DNA of 64,000 bases from NCBI RefSeq assembly GCF_902713425.1, contig NC_081222.1:12835154-12899153 (forward strand), read 5' to 3'. Shown here one piece after another: positions 34,690-47,503 of the stretch (position 1 is the first letter of the stretch; each line of letters starts with the position of its first letter). Made by a program: the position numbers and the translations under genes. The notes beneath the pieces were generated by a model. The model worked only from the letters and a program-made list of their open reading frames with translations, did no database searches and was not told the DNA's origin. The DNA comes from Acipenser ruthenus (taxonomy: Eukaryota; Chordata; Actinopteri; Acipenseriformes; Acipenseridae).

Positions 34690-35310
34690 CGTTTTAAAGA
34701 GAGAAAGAGAGAGAGAGAGACGGAGAGAGCGAGAACAGAGAGAGAAAGAGCGAGACAGAGTGAGAGAACAAGACAGCGAGAGACGGAGAGAGAGAACAAG
34801 AGATAGAGAAAGAGGGAGAGAGAGAACAAGAGAGACAGAGAGAGAGAACAAGAGAGATAGAGAGAGGGAGAGACGGAGCGAGACGGAGAGAGAACAAGAC
34901 AGCGAGAGACAGACGGAGAGAGAGAACAAGAGATAGAGAGAGAGAGACGGAGAGAGAGAACAAGAGATAGAGAAAGAGGGAGAGAGAGAACAAGAGAGAT
35001 AGAGAGAGGGAGAGACAGAGCGAGACGGAGAGAGAACAAGACAGCGAGAGACAGAGACGGAGAGAGAGAACAAGAGATAGAGAGAGAGACGGAGAGAGAG
35101 AACAAGAGATAGAGAAAGAGGGAGAGAGAGAACAAGAGAGATAGAGAGAGGGAGAGACGGAGAGAGCGAGAACAGAGAGAGAGAAAGAGCGAGACGGAGA
35201 GAGAGAACAAGACAGCGAGAGACAGAGACGGAGAGAGAACAAGAGAGATTGAGAGAAAGAGGGAGAAAGAGAACAAGAGAGATAGAGAGAGAGAGAGAGA
35301 GAGGGTGATA
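34690..35310. repeat. 620-bp GA-rich purine tract
   Basis: Purine-rich imperfect repeat of gagagagaacaagagatag, gacggagagag and gacagcgagagac units, about 0.6 kb upstream of the PTGER1 coding region. Gives Leu/Ser-rich open frames on the minus strand that are not genes. Confidence 0.95.
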
Positions 35311-35978
35311 GTCTTTATTCAGAAAGGCATTTGAAGCGGGAGGGAGGACAGAGAAAAGCTGTAGAGGAGAGCTGAACTGAACAAGCTGCTGAAAGGAAGG
35401 TGAGCTGGAGTCCCTGTTTCTACCTGCAAGGCTTTTTGTATTCCAGCCACATTTTAAAGTGATTACCTGCTTTAGCATGTGCATATTTTGTGTTTGAAAC
35501 TATTCTCTGTTTATTATAGTGTTAAAGTGCTGCAGTGCATTATCTTGGCTTAACCCTTTGAACTCCTGTCTTTTTTTATTGTGGTGGTCAGGAGAATGGA
35601 ATTGGGGTTGACTGTAACACTTCATCAAACCTGCTCTGTGTGCATTTAAAGGGATGTTTGTAATATCTTCTGCATAATAATATTTCATTTCTAGTATCCT
35701 GTTGTCAGTAGCACTTTACATGTCTCTAATGACTGTGTATTGACATGGTGGTTACTTAGTGAATACATGTGTGCTTACACATCATTACAATGTTATCATG
35801 CAGAGTTATAAATGCACGCTATAACCCCAACCCTTGCTTTTATAAAACTGCATTAACGAGATCAACCCTGGCCATAATAATCTTCTTAAGAAATTGTTTT
35901 TCAAGGGCTGTCTTCCCTAAAATAACGAACATAACAAAATGAAAAAGAGATTTCTTCTCTGGCTCCTCATTCTCTTGT
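35311..35978 (+). promoter_or_regulatory. Putative 5' region of the PTGER1-like gene
   Basis: A possible untranslated first exon ends at 35398 with a good donor (gaaaggaag/gtgagc). No strong acceptor can be fixed before the coding exon; the best is ttttcaag near 35907. An upstream ATG at 35939 in strong context opens an overlapping frame ending at 36367. Confidence 0.3.
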
Positions 35979-37868
35979 ATGCATCCTCAGCTTCAGTTCC
36001 CGGTCAAGACTTCTACTCCACATGCTTGGAAGATGTCCTCCCCAACCCTGGAGCCAATCTTCTCCACCCCAACCCCTACCAGCGACTCCCCCAGCATCAG
36101 CCCTCCAGACCCAGCCTTCAACAGCAGCCTCCCCCCTTCCTCTCTCTCCATCGCAGTGCCCATCTTCACCATGACCCTCGGTGCTGTCTCCAACATCCTC
36201 GCCCTGGGGATCCTGCTCCGATCCTACAGTCGTTACCGCCGTCGAACCAAAGCTACGTTTCTCTTCCTGGCCAGCACTCTGGTTTTGACCGACTTCGCTG
36301 GCCATGTGATTCCTGGGGCGTTCGCACTCAGGCTATACGCGGCCCGCATGCAATGGGACTCTATTGACCGTTCGGGAGTCTTGTGCCAGCTGTTTGGAGG
36401 CTGCATGGTGTTTTTCGGGCTGTGCCCACTCTTTTTGGGCGGCGCCATGGCTGTGGAGCGCTGCGTCGGACTCACAAGGCCTCTCCTGCACTCTTCTGTG
36501 GTGACCTCCGGCCATGGCAGGCTGGCCGTGGCTCTCCTCTGCTCCCTCGCTCTCCTGGTGGCTGCCCTGCCTGTGCTCAATGTGGGCCACTACTCCAGGC
36601 AGTTTCCTCAGACTTGGTGCTTCCTCCAAGTCCACGGTCCTCTCACTGGAGCCGAACTAGGCCTGACCCTGGTGTTCTCAGGCCTGGGCCTCGCCTCGCT
36701 CGCCGTCTCCCTGCTGTGTAACTCCCTGAGCGGGCTGGCTCTCCTGCAGGCCAGGATGGTCAAGCCCAAGGCCTGCTCCGGCACGTCCCTCGATATTGAG
36801 ATGATGGTCCAGCTCCTGGGAGTCACCCTGGTGTCGTGTGTCTGCTGGAGCCCCTTCCTGGTGAGTTACCACCACAGATTCCTTCCTTATTTACTTCCTT
36901 CTGAATCAAGACGTATGCCCAAGTTAAAGATCCAGACAGCTGGTGACACAGACCCTGTCGTACAGTGTAAAGGTAGAACACAGTCCATGTGCAAAATGAA
37001 TTTGTTCACTCACAGACGTAATCCTTCGGGTAGTTCTTTGTTTTGTTTTTTAATCACATCCTTTTCAAGTCTGAGGGTTCACAGCAATGTTTTGTATCCT
37101 AAAAACCATTTCAAGGTGTTTCTAGTTAGTTCCCCACAAGGGAGGCAAACACTACAGCTGCGGCCAAAAGTTTAGCATTACCTTGAATTACAGGATTGAG
37201 ACATTTTAAACAATATGAACATAATTTAGATCTTTTATTTAACATGATGTATTCACAGAAACTGCAAAATGATATCGCAAAAGTCTAATAGTAATAGTAG
37301 TACAGTATTTCATGTTAGATTTTGAAATGTCACATTTTTCAATTTGTGTCAGTTAAGTGTATGGAAAACTACAAAGCGGTGTGTAATTCAATATGTTAAC
37401 CTAACATTATTCAGCAGGTTTCATTTGTCTTTATGAAGCACAGTGAGTTAATTCTATAGGGTGATGAAAACCTTTGTCCAGAGCTGTAGGAATGACACTT
37501 GGGGGGAGACGATGGTTGCATTTAGCATGCCCTGTTTGTTCTGTCTTTTATTTCATGAATGTATAAGGGATGCGCCACTCTCTCTCCCCCTCCTGTTTCA
37601 GATCTCCGTGGCTCTGTCAGTCAGCCAGTCGCTCAGCAGCTCACAGTACGACGTGCGGCACTACGAGTGGCTCATGTTCCTGGGCGTGCGGCTGGCTTCC
37701 TGGAACCAGATCCTGGACCCCTGGGTCTATATCCTGCTGCGGAGGGCCGTCCTGAGGAAGATCTACCAGATTGTGATCAGGCAGGGAGACCTCAAGGGCA
37801 GCAAGCTGGGACGATGGGAAGCCAGCTCCTTCCAGAGCTGTGAAGGGAGAGTCATGAAGCGGGTCTGA
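35979..37868 (+). CDS. PTGER1: Prostaglandin E2 receptor EP1 subtype-like GPCR
   Basis: Two coding exons, 35979-36860 and 37602-37868, joined in frame in TM6, the usual intron position in prostanoid receptors. Starting at 35979 gives 382 aa; the in-frame ATG at 36033 has a better context (A at -3) and gives 364 aa starting MSSP, which I prefer. Features: NSS glycosylation site before TM1, TLGAVSNILALGILL (TM1), ATFLFLASTLVLTDFAGHVI (TM2), GGCMVFFGLCPLFLGGAMAV and ERCVGLTRPLLH (TM3; ERC replaces DRY as in EP receptors), TWCF in loop 2, and RLASWNQILDPWVYILLRRA (TM7), the prostanoid hallmark with the ligand-binding Arg. The tail retains WEASS as in human EP1. Gq-coupled PGE2 signalling at the plasma membrane is family knowledge. 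Confidence 0.9.
37152..37489 (+). mobile_element. Tc1-like MITE, full-length copy
   Basis: In the PTGER1 intron. TA-flanked ends tacagctgcggccaaaagtt and gtccagagctgta; interior acatgatgtattcacagaaa and aaatgatatcgcaaaagtct. About 338 bp. Confidence 0.88.
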
Positions 37869-38217
37869 CCCACCTGCGCACACCCATCTTCAGCTGTGCT
37901 TCATGAACCCTCCCTGGGAAAGGAAGCAGTAGGATCTGCACCAGGTCTATATCCCACAGCCTGGATTTCATAGCTCCATAGCCACAGACAGCGAGTTATT
38001 TTATAAGTGTAATGACGCTGCTGAAGTCCTGAATTCTACTGAACTGTTGGCTGCAGAACCCGCGCCTTCTCGTGTGTTACTGCGTTCATAAAATTCTTAT
38101 TTTAATTCCTAGTATTTATTGGTTTGCAGACTTCCTTATCTGCCTAGTACTGTGTGTGCACCCATGGCTGCTTGTTATCATATTGCAAATTTTAAAAACG
38201 CCTCCTGCAAAGCTTTA

Positions 38218-38263
<46 letters not shown>

Positions 38264-38330
38264 TAACCTGACTGCACAATTGCGCATGCGCACGAATAAG
38301 TGCTTTATTATAATAAAGCAAAAGCGTTCA
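37869..38330 (+). other. Putative 3' UTR of PTGER1-like gene
   Basis: Non-coding after the stop at 37866-37868. Holds an (AAT)15 microsatellite at 38217-38262 and an AATAAA near 38313, which is a candidate polyadenylation signal. Confidence 0.45.
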
Positions 38331-38929
38331 TCACCGCACGCGACAGCGTCAGTGTCTCGTGTCTGTAGCTGCACGTGTCTGTAGCTCAAAGAATGGGACG
38401 CGTCTTCATTTAGTTTCGTTAAAGATGTCTTTAGACAATTTGTTCTTGTCTTAAAAAAAAATTGTAAAATACTGAATATATATTTGAAGAAGAAAAAATA
38501 ACCTTAGTAATAAAACATACTGGCTAAAAAGACTGGCAAAATACATGGTCGAGATGTTTGTCGAAATGTATTCCTACATTTATTTTTAGTAGGACTAAGT
38601 ATATTGACTAATTTTAGGGAAAAAAAATCTCTGTACAAAACCAAATGATAATAATAATAATTTCACCAGTAGAAAGTACACGTTTCATAATTATACACCA
38701 TACGACATGTTCCCTAACAATTCAAATGTCAACATAACTGCCGCACGCAGCATTTTGAAAAATAAAGATAAAAGCGACTTTACCTGTTGCGTTGTTTGTC
38801 TGTTTGTCGGTTTCACTTTTTTTATGTAGAACTGTTCCTGACTGTTGGTAAAGACACCAAACAGCTTGGCTGACAGTTGCCTTGCCCGTTTCTTCTGCTG
38901 TATCTCACTCCTTGCCCGACAAGTGGCGC
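38331..38929. other. Intergenic, no gene seen
   Basis: AT-rich spacer between PTGER1 and the SLC27A1 promoter region; nothing recognisable. Confidence 0.45.
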
Positions 38930-39388
38930 CTCAATACTACATAACGCGGCTCTTTCTGAAAACTACAACTCCCATAAGCACACGCGGCAGACAAACACGC
39001 CCGTTCTAAACTCGTCTGCCTACGAAGGGTGTGAGGGAGTAACACTAGCCAATAGAATCAGTCTAGGGGCGGCGACTCTGCTTTGGACAATGGGGGGGGG
39101 GGGGGGTAGTGAGCTAACACCCGCTGAGTTAGAGAGATCAGGTAACACTAGACTTCCAGAAGGAAATTAAAAAAACAACAGAAAACGCTGTAACCCGGAG
39201 TTGAATAAGACTGCAGCTGGACGTTTTTGCAGGAAAACTTTGTTTATGAAATCCGCAATTATTATTACCCAAAACGGGCATCGACAAAAACCGGGTGCTT
39301 CAGAGTAGGGCAGTCGGCAGAGTAGCACTGTGACCCGGGGAAGACGAGCACACTACGACCATCGGAAAGGACATCCGTAAATCCGTCA
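38930..39388 (+). promoter_or_regulatory. SLC27A1 promoter region and putative untranslated exon 1
   Basis: CpG-richer than its surroundings. ACTACAACTCCCATAAGCAC at 38962 resembles the ZNF143/Staf promoter motif. A poly-G run lies at 39094-39108. The segment ends at a good donor, ccgtcag/gtaggt, at 39388, which would splice to the acceptor at 40293, just before the initiator ATG. Confidence 0.5.
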
Positions 39389-39565
39389 GGTAGGTGCCTG
39401 GATCGCGGCTTATGAACGGTGTAGTACCGGGGCTGTAACAAAGCCAGCTGTGTATAGACTGCTACGACTGGTGGACTTTACTGTGGAACTGAACCACAAA
39501 ACGACGAGCCTAAATATGTTGTTATATTGACGTGGGTTGCACGCTGGTCGGCTAATGCGTTGGAA

Positions 39566-39790
39566 ATGCAGGCTGTGTGGTCCGGTGGTTAAAGAAAAGG
39601 GCTTGAGGTCTCCGGTTCAAATCCTGGCTCACTCACTGTGTGACCCCGAGCAAGTCACTTTAACAAACTTGAGCTCTGGTCTTTCAAGTGAGACGCTGTT
39701 GTAAGTGACTCTGCAGCTGATGCATAGCTCACACACCCTAGTCTCTGTAAGTCGCCTTGGATAAAGGCGTCTGCTGAAATAAACACATAA
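39566..39790 (+). mobile_element. tRNA-derived SINE
   Basis: Head with ggctgtgtggtccggtggtt and B box (ccggttcaaatcctggc), then tgaccccgagcaagtcactt and the tail taagtcgccttggataaagg. In SLC27A1 intron 1. A (AT)n microsatellite follows at 39867-39886. Confidence 0.85.
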
Positions 39791-39959
39791 TTAAATGTGC
39801 ACTTACTCCCCTTGTTTGTAATAAGAAACACATGGACGTTTCTATGAAGGGCATTAGTTGTGAGGATATATATATATATATATATAATTAGCAAGAATGG
39901 AGAGTGAACAGGTATGGACAGGTTGAGGGAAAAATAAGTCATGTCAAAATGACAGCATG

Positions 39960-40145
39960 CCCAACCTCACCCTCCCTCACCCAGCAAAACAAGTTCGACA
40001 AATGAAAGTTTAAACTCCCTAGAAATCCTCCAGTCATCCAACAGATAATATTACTACTGTAGTATTGACAGCCAGTTAATGTTGTGCGTCTGTTGCTGTG
40101 ATATTGCATCTTGATTCATCTAACTTGTGCTCACTCTGCGGTGTT
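39960..40145. repeat. Unclassified dispersed repeat (copy 1)
   Basis: Matches 52960-53100 (gtttaaactc..tagaaa.cctc, gctgtgatattgcatcttga against gcagtgatattgtgtcctga). About 70-75% identity by eye; no ends seen. Confidence 0.6.
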
Positions 40146-40294
40146 GCTGTAGTAATCTACATGCATGGATGTGGAAACATAAGATTCAGAACAGGATAAG
40201 ATTCACAACCAGGGCCTTTCAGCGTCAGGGAAGGCGTGTGGGAAAGCAGGGACAGGTGCTGACCCGACCCGTAACTCTTCTGTCCCGATTCAGG

Positions 40295-43200
40295 ATGCGG
40301 GGTCTGGCCAGCGCCTCCCTGTCCGCGGGCTCGCTCAGCCTGCTCCGTCTCTTCGGGGTCCCCTGGTCCTGGGGTCTGGCCGTCAGCCTGGGGGTCTACC
40401 TGGGCACCGGGGGCTGGCGTTACCTCCGCATCGTGGTCAAGACTGCCAAGAGAGACGTCATGTGAGTACAAACACACACACACACAGGAACACACTGCAC
40501 TGCACCAGCGTTACTGAAACACAACCAAGAGAGACGTCATGTGAGTACAAACACACACACACACAGGAACACACTGCACCAGCGTTACTGAAACACAACC
40601 AAGAGAGACGTCATGTGAGTACAAACACACACACACACACACACACAGGAACACACTGCACTGCACCAGCGTTACTGTAACACAACCAAGAGAGACATCA
40701 TGTGAGTACAAACACACACACACACACACAGGAACACACTGCACTGCAGCAGCGTTACTGAAACACAACCAAGAGAGACGTCATGCGAGTACAAACACAC
40801 ACACACACACACACAGGAACACACTGCACTGCACCAGCGTTACTGTAACACAACCAAGAGAGACGTCATGTGAGTACAAACACACACACACACACACAGG
40901 AACACACTGCACCAGCGTTACTGTAACACAACCAAGAGAGACGTCATGCGAGTACAAACACACACACACACACAGGAACACACTGCACTGCACCAGCGTT
41001 ACTGAAACACAACCAAGAGAGACGTCATGTGAGTACAAACACACACACACACACACACACAGGAACACACTGCACCAGCGTTACTGAAACACAACCAAGA
41101 GAGACGTCATGTGAGTACAAACACACACACACACACACACACAGGAACACACTGCACTGCACCAGCGTTACTGAAACACAACCAAGAGAGACGTCATGTG
41201 AGTACAAACACACACACACACACACACAGGAACACACTGCACTGCACCAGCGTTACTGAAACACAACCAAGAGAGACGTCATGTGAGTACAAACACACAC
41301 ACACACAGGAACACACTGCACCAGCGTTACTGAAACACAACCAAGAGAGACGTCATGTGAGTACAAACACACACACACACAGGAACACACTGCACCAGCG
41401 TTACTGAAACACAACCAAGAGAGACGTCATGCGAGTACAAACACACACACACACACACACACAGGAACACACTGCACTGCACCAGCGTTACTGAAACACA
41501 ACCAAGAGAGACGTCATGTGAGTACAAACACACACACACACAGGAACACACTGCACCAGCGTTACTGAAACACAACCAAGAGAGACGTCATGTGAGTACA
41601 AACACACACACACACACACACACAGGAACACACTGCACTGCACCAGCGTTACTGAAACACAACCAAGAGAGACGTCATGTGAGTACAAACACACACACAC
41701 ACACACACAGGAACACACTGCACTGCACCAGCGTTACTGAAACACAACCAAGAGAGACGTCATGTGAGTACAAACACACACACACACACATACACACACA
41801 GGAACACACTGCACTGCACCAGCGTTACTGAAACACAACCAAGAGAGACGTCATGTGAGTACAAACACACACACACACACACACAGGAACACACTGCACT
41901 GCAGCAGCGTTACTGAAACACAACCAAGAGAGACGTCATGCGAGTACAAACACACACACACACACACACAGGAACACACTGCACTGCACCAGCGTTACTG
42001 TAACACAACCAAGAGAGACGTCATGCGAGTACAAACACACACACACACAAGGATTATTACATTACACCCCCAGTTATAATAACCACCAACAGATATGTAA
42101 CCTCTCCAGCCTTTGCTGTTTTCCTCCGCAGTGGTCTGTACGTGCTCCTACGAGTCAAGTTCTGCCTCTACAGACACCTCCGGGCCGGCAGCACCATCCC
42201 CTCCATCTTCAGCGCCACGGCCCGCAGGCACCCGGACAAGCCCGCCCTGATCCAGGAGGGCACCGGGGAGGTGTGGAGCTTCTCCCAGCTGGACGAGATG
42301 TCCAACGGGGTGGCCCAGCTTGTGCTGTCCCTGGGACTGGCTCCGGGGGCCGTGGTGGCTGTGTTCATGGAGAGCCGGCCCCTCTTCGTGGCTCTGTGGC
42401 TGGGCATGGCCAAGGTGGGCGTGGAGGCCGCCCTCATCAACTTCAACCTGCGACGGGATTCGCTGCTGCACTGTGTGGGCGTGTCCGGGGCCCGGGCTGT
42501 CATCTTTGGGGCGGAGCTAGCAGAGGGTGAGTGGAGTCTGTCTGTCTGTCTGTCTGTCTGTCTTTATCCCTTTATCCTAGTTTCGGCAGTATAATTGATA
42601 TTGAATTGAAAATATTTCTGCTTCTCTTGAAATAACCATTTTTAACACTGAAATTCCTTGGAAAAACAGTCCTTGTATGTGAGAAACAGTGCTCTGGCTT
42701 TATATTAAAAACTCTACAAGTGAAAAGCATTCAGAGAAAAAGAGCGAGTGTGTGAGAGGAAAGCTGCCAGTTAAGTCGCAGTCAAAGTGAATATTTGAGC
42801 TGATTCATTTGCTGTGGTTTCTTTGGCATGTATTCTGTATTGTATCTGTTAGACACTCTCCCTCTCTCTCTGCAGTGTGGGAGGTAAGTGGATCACTAGT
42901 AGCAATCTCAGACTCTCTCTGTATCTCCTCTCTCTCTCTCTCTCTCTCCCTCTCTCTCACCCTCACTGGCTCTCTCCTCTCTCTGTCTCTGTGTCAGCGA
43001 TGTGGGAGGTGAGAGACTCCCTCAGTAAAGACATGCTGTGCCTCTGCACTGGTGATGTCAGCCCTGATCGAGTGCTTCAGATCGGAGCGAAGCCCCTGGA
43101 TCCTCTGCTGGCCTCGGCTTCCAAACTGCCTCCCCCAGTCACACACAGCAAGGGCTTCAACGGTGAGTGCAGCAAACACGCAGTGTGCCAGAGAGCACTG

Positions 43201-43592
43201 CACTGCACTACACTGCACTACACTACACTACACTGCACTGCACTGCACTACACACACACAGCGTGCCAGAGAGCACTGCGCTGCACTACACTGCACTACA
43301 CACACACACACACACACAGCGTGCCAGAGAGCACTGCACTACACTACACTGCACTGCACTACACACACACAGCGTGCCAGAGAGCACTGCACTGCACTGC
43401 ACTACACTACACTACACTACACTGCACTACACACACAGCGTGCCAGAGAGCACTGCACTGCACTACACTGCACTGCACTGCACTGCACTACACACACACA
43501 GCGTGCCAGAGAGCACTGCACTGCACTACACTACCCTACACACACACACACACACACACACAGTCTGCCAGAGAACCCTTCACTACACTACC

Positions 43593-43635
<43 letters not shown>

Positions 43636-43663
43636 GTGCCAGAGAGCCCTTCACTACACTACC

Positions 43664-43704
<41 letters not shown>

Positions 43705-43729
43705 GTGACAGAGAACCCTTCACTACACT

Positions 43730-43778
<49 letters not shown>

Positions 43779-44762
43779 GGTTGTCTCACTGCCACACTCT
43801 GCTGCCCTCATTCCCTCTTCAGTCATTGTGTGCAGCATGGCATCCTGTTGCTACATTTCCTATCTGCAGCTCTGCCCCAAACAATTATAGGATTGACACT
43901 TAATTTAAAAAACAACAAGAAAACATGATCTGAACTTAATTTAGATCGCAAAAGTCTACTGGAAGCCAGAATAATAGTCTAGTAGTCATGTTAGAATTCG
44001 AAATGTCACATTTTTCAGTTTTTTGTCAGTTTTTTTTTTTATGATGTGGGAAACTCCAAAGCGGTGTGTAATTCAATATGTTACAGTCACATCATTCAGC
44101 AGGTTTTGTTCCACTTCATGAAGCACACTGAGTTTGTTCTAGAGGGTGATGCAGCACTGTTGGCCAGGGCTGTAAGGATCTATTTTATAATTTTCAAAGT
44201 TTTGGTAACTTCTCAAACTCTGTAGCGTTCACACAAACTGTTTTCAAATTTCTGAAAATGAAAATAAAAAAATTAAAAAAGGCTTGGTAGAATATTCTGA
44301 TGGTGTTAATGAAGCAAGCGCAGAAACACTAAGAATTGGTGGGACAGCACCATGGTTATACATCAGACTGGGGTTGAGTTTGAGAGTGCTGTGCACCCCC
44401 ACACAGGACAGAACATGTAGGTGGGACAGCACCATGGTTATACATCAGACTGGGGTTGAGTTTGAGAGTGCCGTGCACCCCCACACAGGACAGAACGTGC
44501 AGGTGGGACAGCACCATGGTTATACATCAGACTGGGGTTGAGTTTGAGAGTGCCGTGGAGGGCAGAGCTGTGTGTGATCAGACTTATCAATGTTTACATG
44601 TTTTCTGTTCTTTCCATTTCTGGAGCAACTTTTACAAACACTAGAGGCCCTGATTTTGAGGGTGAAGCCTCCTCAAGATCTCAGGATATTCACACAGTAT
44701 CTGAAAGGGTCCAAATATTTGTATACAATCTAGAGAGAACCACATCTTCCTGTGTGGAGAGA

Positions 44763-44814
<52 letters not shown>

Positions 44815-45741
44815 CAAACTGACAGGCACTCGCTCGGAATGTAACCTTTCCCCTAGTTCCCCCCCCCTCTCACCCACACAGTCACACTTTGACAGACTGA
44901 GAACAGCAACCCTACACACTGCCACTGATTCAGCTCCTATAATTAGCCTTGTTACTGTGAACTGAAGAGCGAAATCACCCCGGAATATTGGGATACTCCA
45001 GGTTGCTACGGAAACTCATTCTGTTGGAGGGTAGTAGCTTTCACAAAAAAAAAACAAAAAAACGAACGCTCAGCGCCTTCAAGTACCAAATACGTTTCTC
45101 TTTGAGGAAATCAAAACCCAAACTGTCTTTCTGGAATGTGATGCATTCTAATTCAGTGTGCTTCCGTTCTCAAACGCTGAAATCTTTTACAAGTGTGACA
45201 TGGCATGTGTTGGAGGAGAGTCCAGTGAGATTTCAGTGAATATAGTTAAAGAGAACATTTAAATAGCAGGGAGAGGCCAGTTAAAGACACTCCGAAATAA
45301 TGACAAAGCATCCTGTCCTGAATGAGGACAGAGGCACTTCATGGGTTAAACCCTCTCGAGACCGTTGATCTGTACTGTCAGTAACTGTTGTAACTCATTC
45401 TTCTGACTTTCTGTTAGTGTGACAGAGCAGACATGACCCAGCGTGCGTGAGAAATGCTCTGCACACTTGATGTGCGCTCATCACTAAACACTTCAACATT
45501 GCAAACTGGCTTCACTGGAGGAGCAAAGCAGCGAAACTTACCAAAAACCAAAGTGCTTCTTGTGAATTGTTTGGGAAGGTTTTTGGTCGGGCAGCGTTGT
45601 GGACAGCTCTGGTTGGTTCATGTACCTCAGTTTGACCTTTTCCCCAGTTTCATCACAGTCATGCTGTCCCACAGTGCCAGCACACGAGTGCCTGTCCTAA
45701 CCACACACACACACACGCTCACATGCACGCACACACACACA

Positions 45742-45787
<46 letters not shown>

Positions 45788-47456
45788 GGCCTGGCACACT
45801 GGCTCAATCACCCCACTTCTCGGTGCCCAGTCACTGCCCAGTTAAGCGTGGTCTGTCCCTGTGTGTCTCGAATGATTTAAAGGAGCAGCGCAGTGCGTTT
45901 CAATAAGAAGATTCTTCTAGTGCTGTTTTCCATTGAGTGTTGCGGAAGTCCAGTTTGGCTTGTGCTTTGTAATCGATCTCTTGCTTATATAAGAGTCTCT
46001 TAGGTTTCAGATGGATCACTCTCATGTGACAGTCTAGGCGTACACACTGGATCACTCATACTGGGACACAGTGCTGGAAAACTCTGCACAAAGCAACGGT
46101 CTTACTTAACATTTTCAAAGTACCAAATTCTTTCCCAGTTGAAATGTTGAAGCGTAAAACAAAAAATATCACCAACCATTTGTAAGCAGAATCAATAGCC
46201 AGGCAAAGTGTATTTTCCACTTCTGATATGAATGTTTGACCAGGGGAAGCAGAAACTTACCCTCTCCCTCCCTCCCTCCCTCCCTCCCTCGCCCTCCCTC
46301 CCTCCCTCTCCCCCTTTCTCTTCCTGTATCCCTCCCCTTCTCACTCTCTCCTCCCTCTTACGCTCTCTCTCTCCCTCCCCCTCTATCTCCCTCCCCCTTT
46401 CTCTCGCTCTCATCCTCTCCCGCTCTCATCCTCTCCCCTGTCTTTCCCTCTATCTCCCTCTCTCCTTCTCCCTCCCCCTCGCTCCCTCCCCCCTCTCTCT
46501 TGCTCTCTCCCTCTCCCTCTCATCCTCTCCCCTCTATCTCCCTCCCTCTCTCTCCTTCTCCCTCCCCCTCTCACTCTCCCCCCTCTCCCTCTCTCTCCCC
46601 CTCTCTCTCTCCTTCTGTCTCTCTCCCTCTATCTCCCTCCCTCCCTCTCCCTGTCTCTCTCCCTCGCTCTCCCTCTCTCCCTCTCGCTCTCCCCCCTCTC
46701 CCTCTCTCTCTCCCCCCTCTCCCTCTCTCTCTCCCTCTCTCTCTCTCGCTCTCCCCCCTCTCTCCCTCTCTCTCCCTCTCTCTCCCCCTCTCCCCCTCTC
46801 TCCCTCTCTCCCTCTCTCCCTCTCTCCCTCTCCCTCTCTCTCTCTCTCGCTCTCCCCCCTCTCTCTCTCTCTCTCCCTCTCTCCCTCTCTCCCTCTCCCT
46901 CCCTCTCTCACACTCTTCCCCCTCTCTTCCAGATCGCCTCTTTTACATCTACACGTCTGGTACCACCGGCCTGCCCAAAGCAGCCATCGTCGTGCAGAGC
47001 AGGTGAGTCACAGCCTGCGCTGTCCTGGCTGTGAGTGCAGAGACACGCGTCCTTGTAATGCAGCTCTGTGACTTTGCAATGCTCCCGATCCTAAAGCGTG
47101 CTGCTGTCTGTGCCCCCCTCGTCCCGCAGGTATTACCGCATCGCTGCCTTCGGGTACCACGCCTTTGGAATGCGCCCTGATGATGTGCTGTACGACTGCC
47201 TCCCTCTCTACCACTCCGCAGGTACCCTGCCTGCCTGCCTGCCTTTCTAAGCCATGCTGTTGGTCTCGGTGTGCTTCTCTGATCACTTCTCTGACACCGG
47301 CTGCTCTCCCTGTCTCCTCTGCCTCTCAGGGAACATCATGGGAGTGGGGCAGTGTCTGATCAACGGTCTCACTGTCGTCATCAAAAAGAAATTCTCAGCC
47401 AGCAAATTCTGGGAGGACTGCATCAAATACGACTGCACTGTGAGTATCACCGCTGC

Positions 47457-47503
<47 letters not shown>

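Noticed and set aside
34600-35484. 294-aa Leu/Ser-rich minus-strand frame
   Set aside because: It is the translation of the GA/CT tract; no codon bias, splice or conserved domain.
36383-36721. Alternative 112-aa frames within PTGER1
   Set aside because: Shadows of the GC-rich receptor exon; the receptor frame has the family motifs.
42877-43890. 337-aa His/Thr-rich frame
   Set aside because: Only 42998-43162 is a real exon (SLC27A1 exon 4); the remainder is CACT/CA repeat beyond the donor.
46232-47071. 279-aa Ser/Leu/Pro frame in SLC27A1 intron 4
   Set aside because: Produced by the CT-rich tract; only the short exon 5 (46933-47002) inside it is coding, and in a different reading context.
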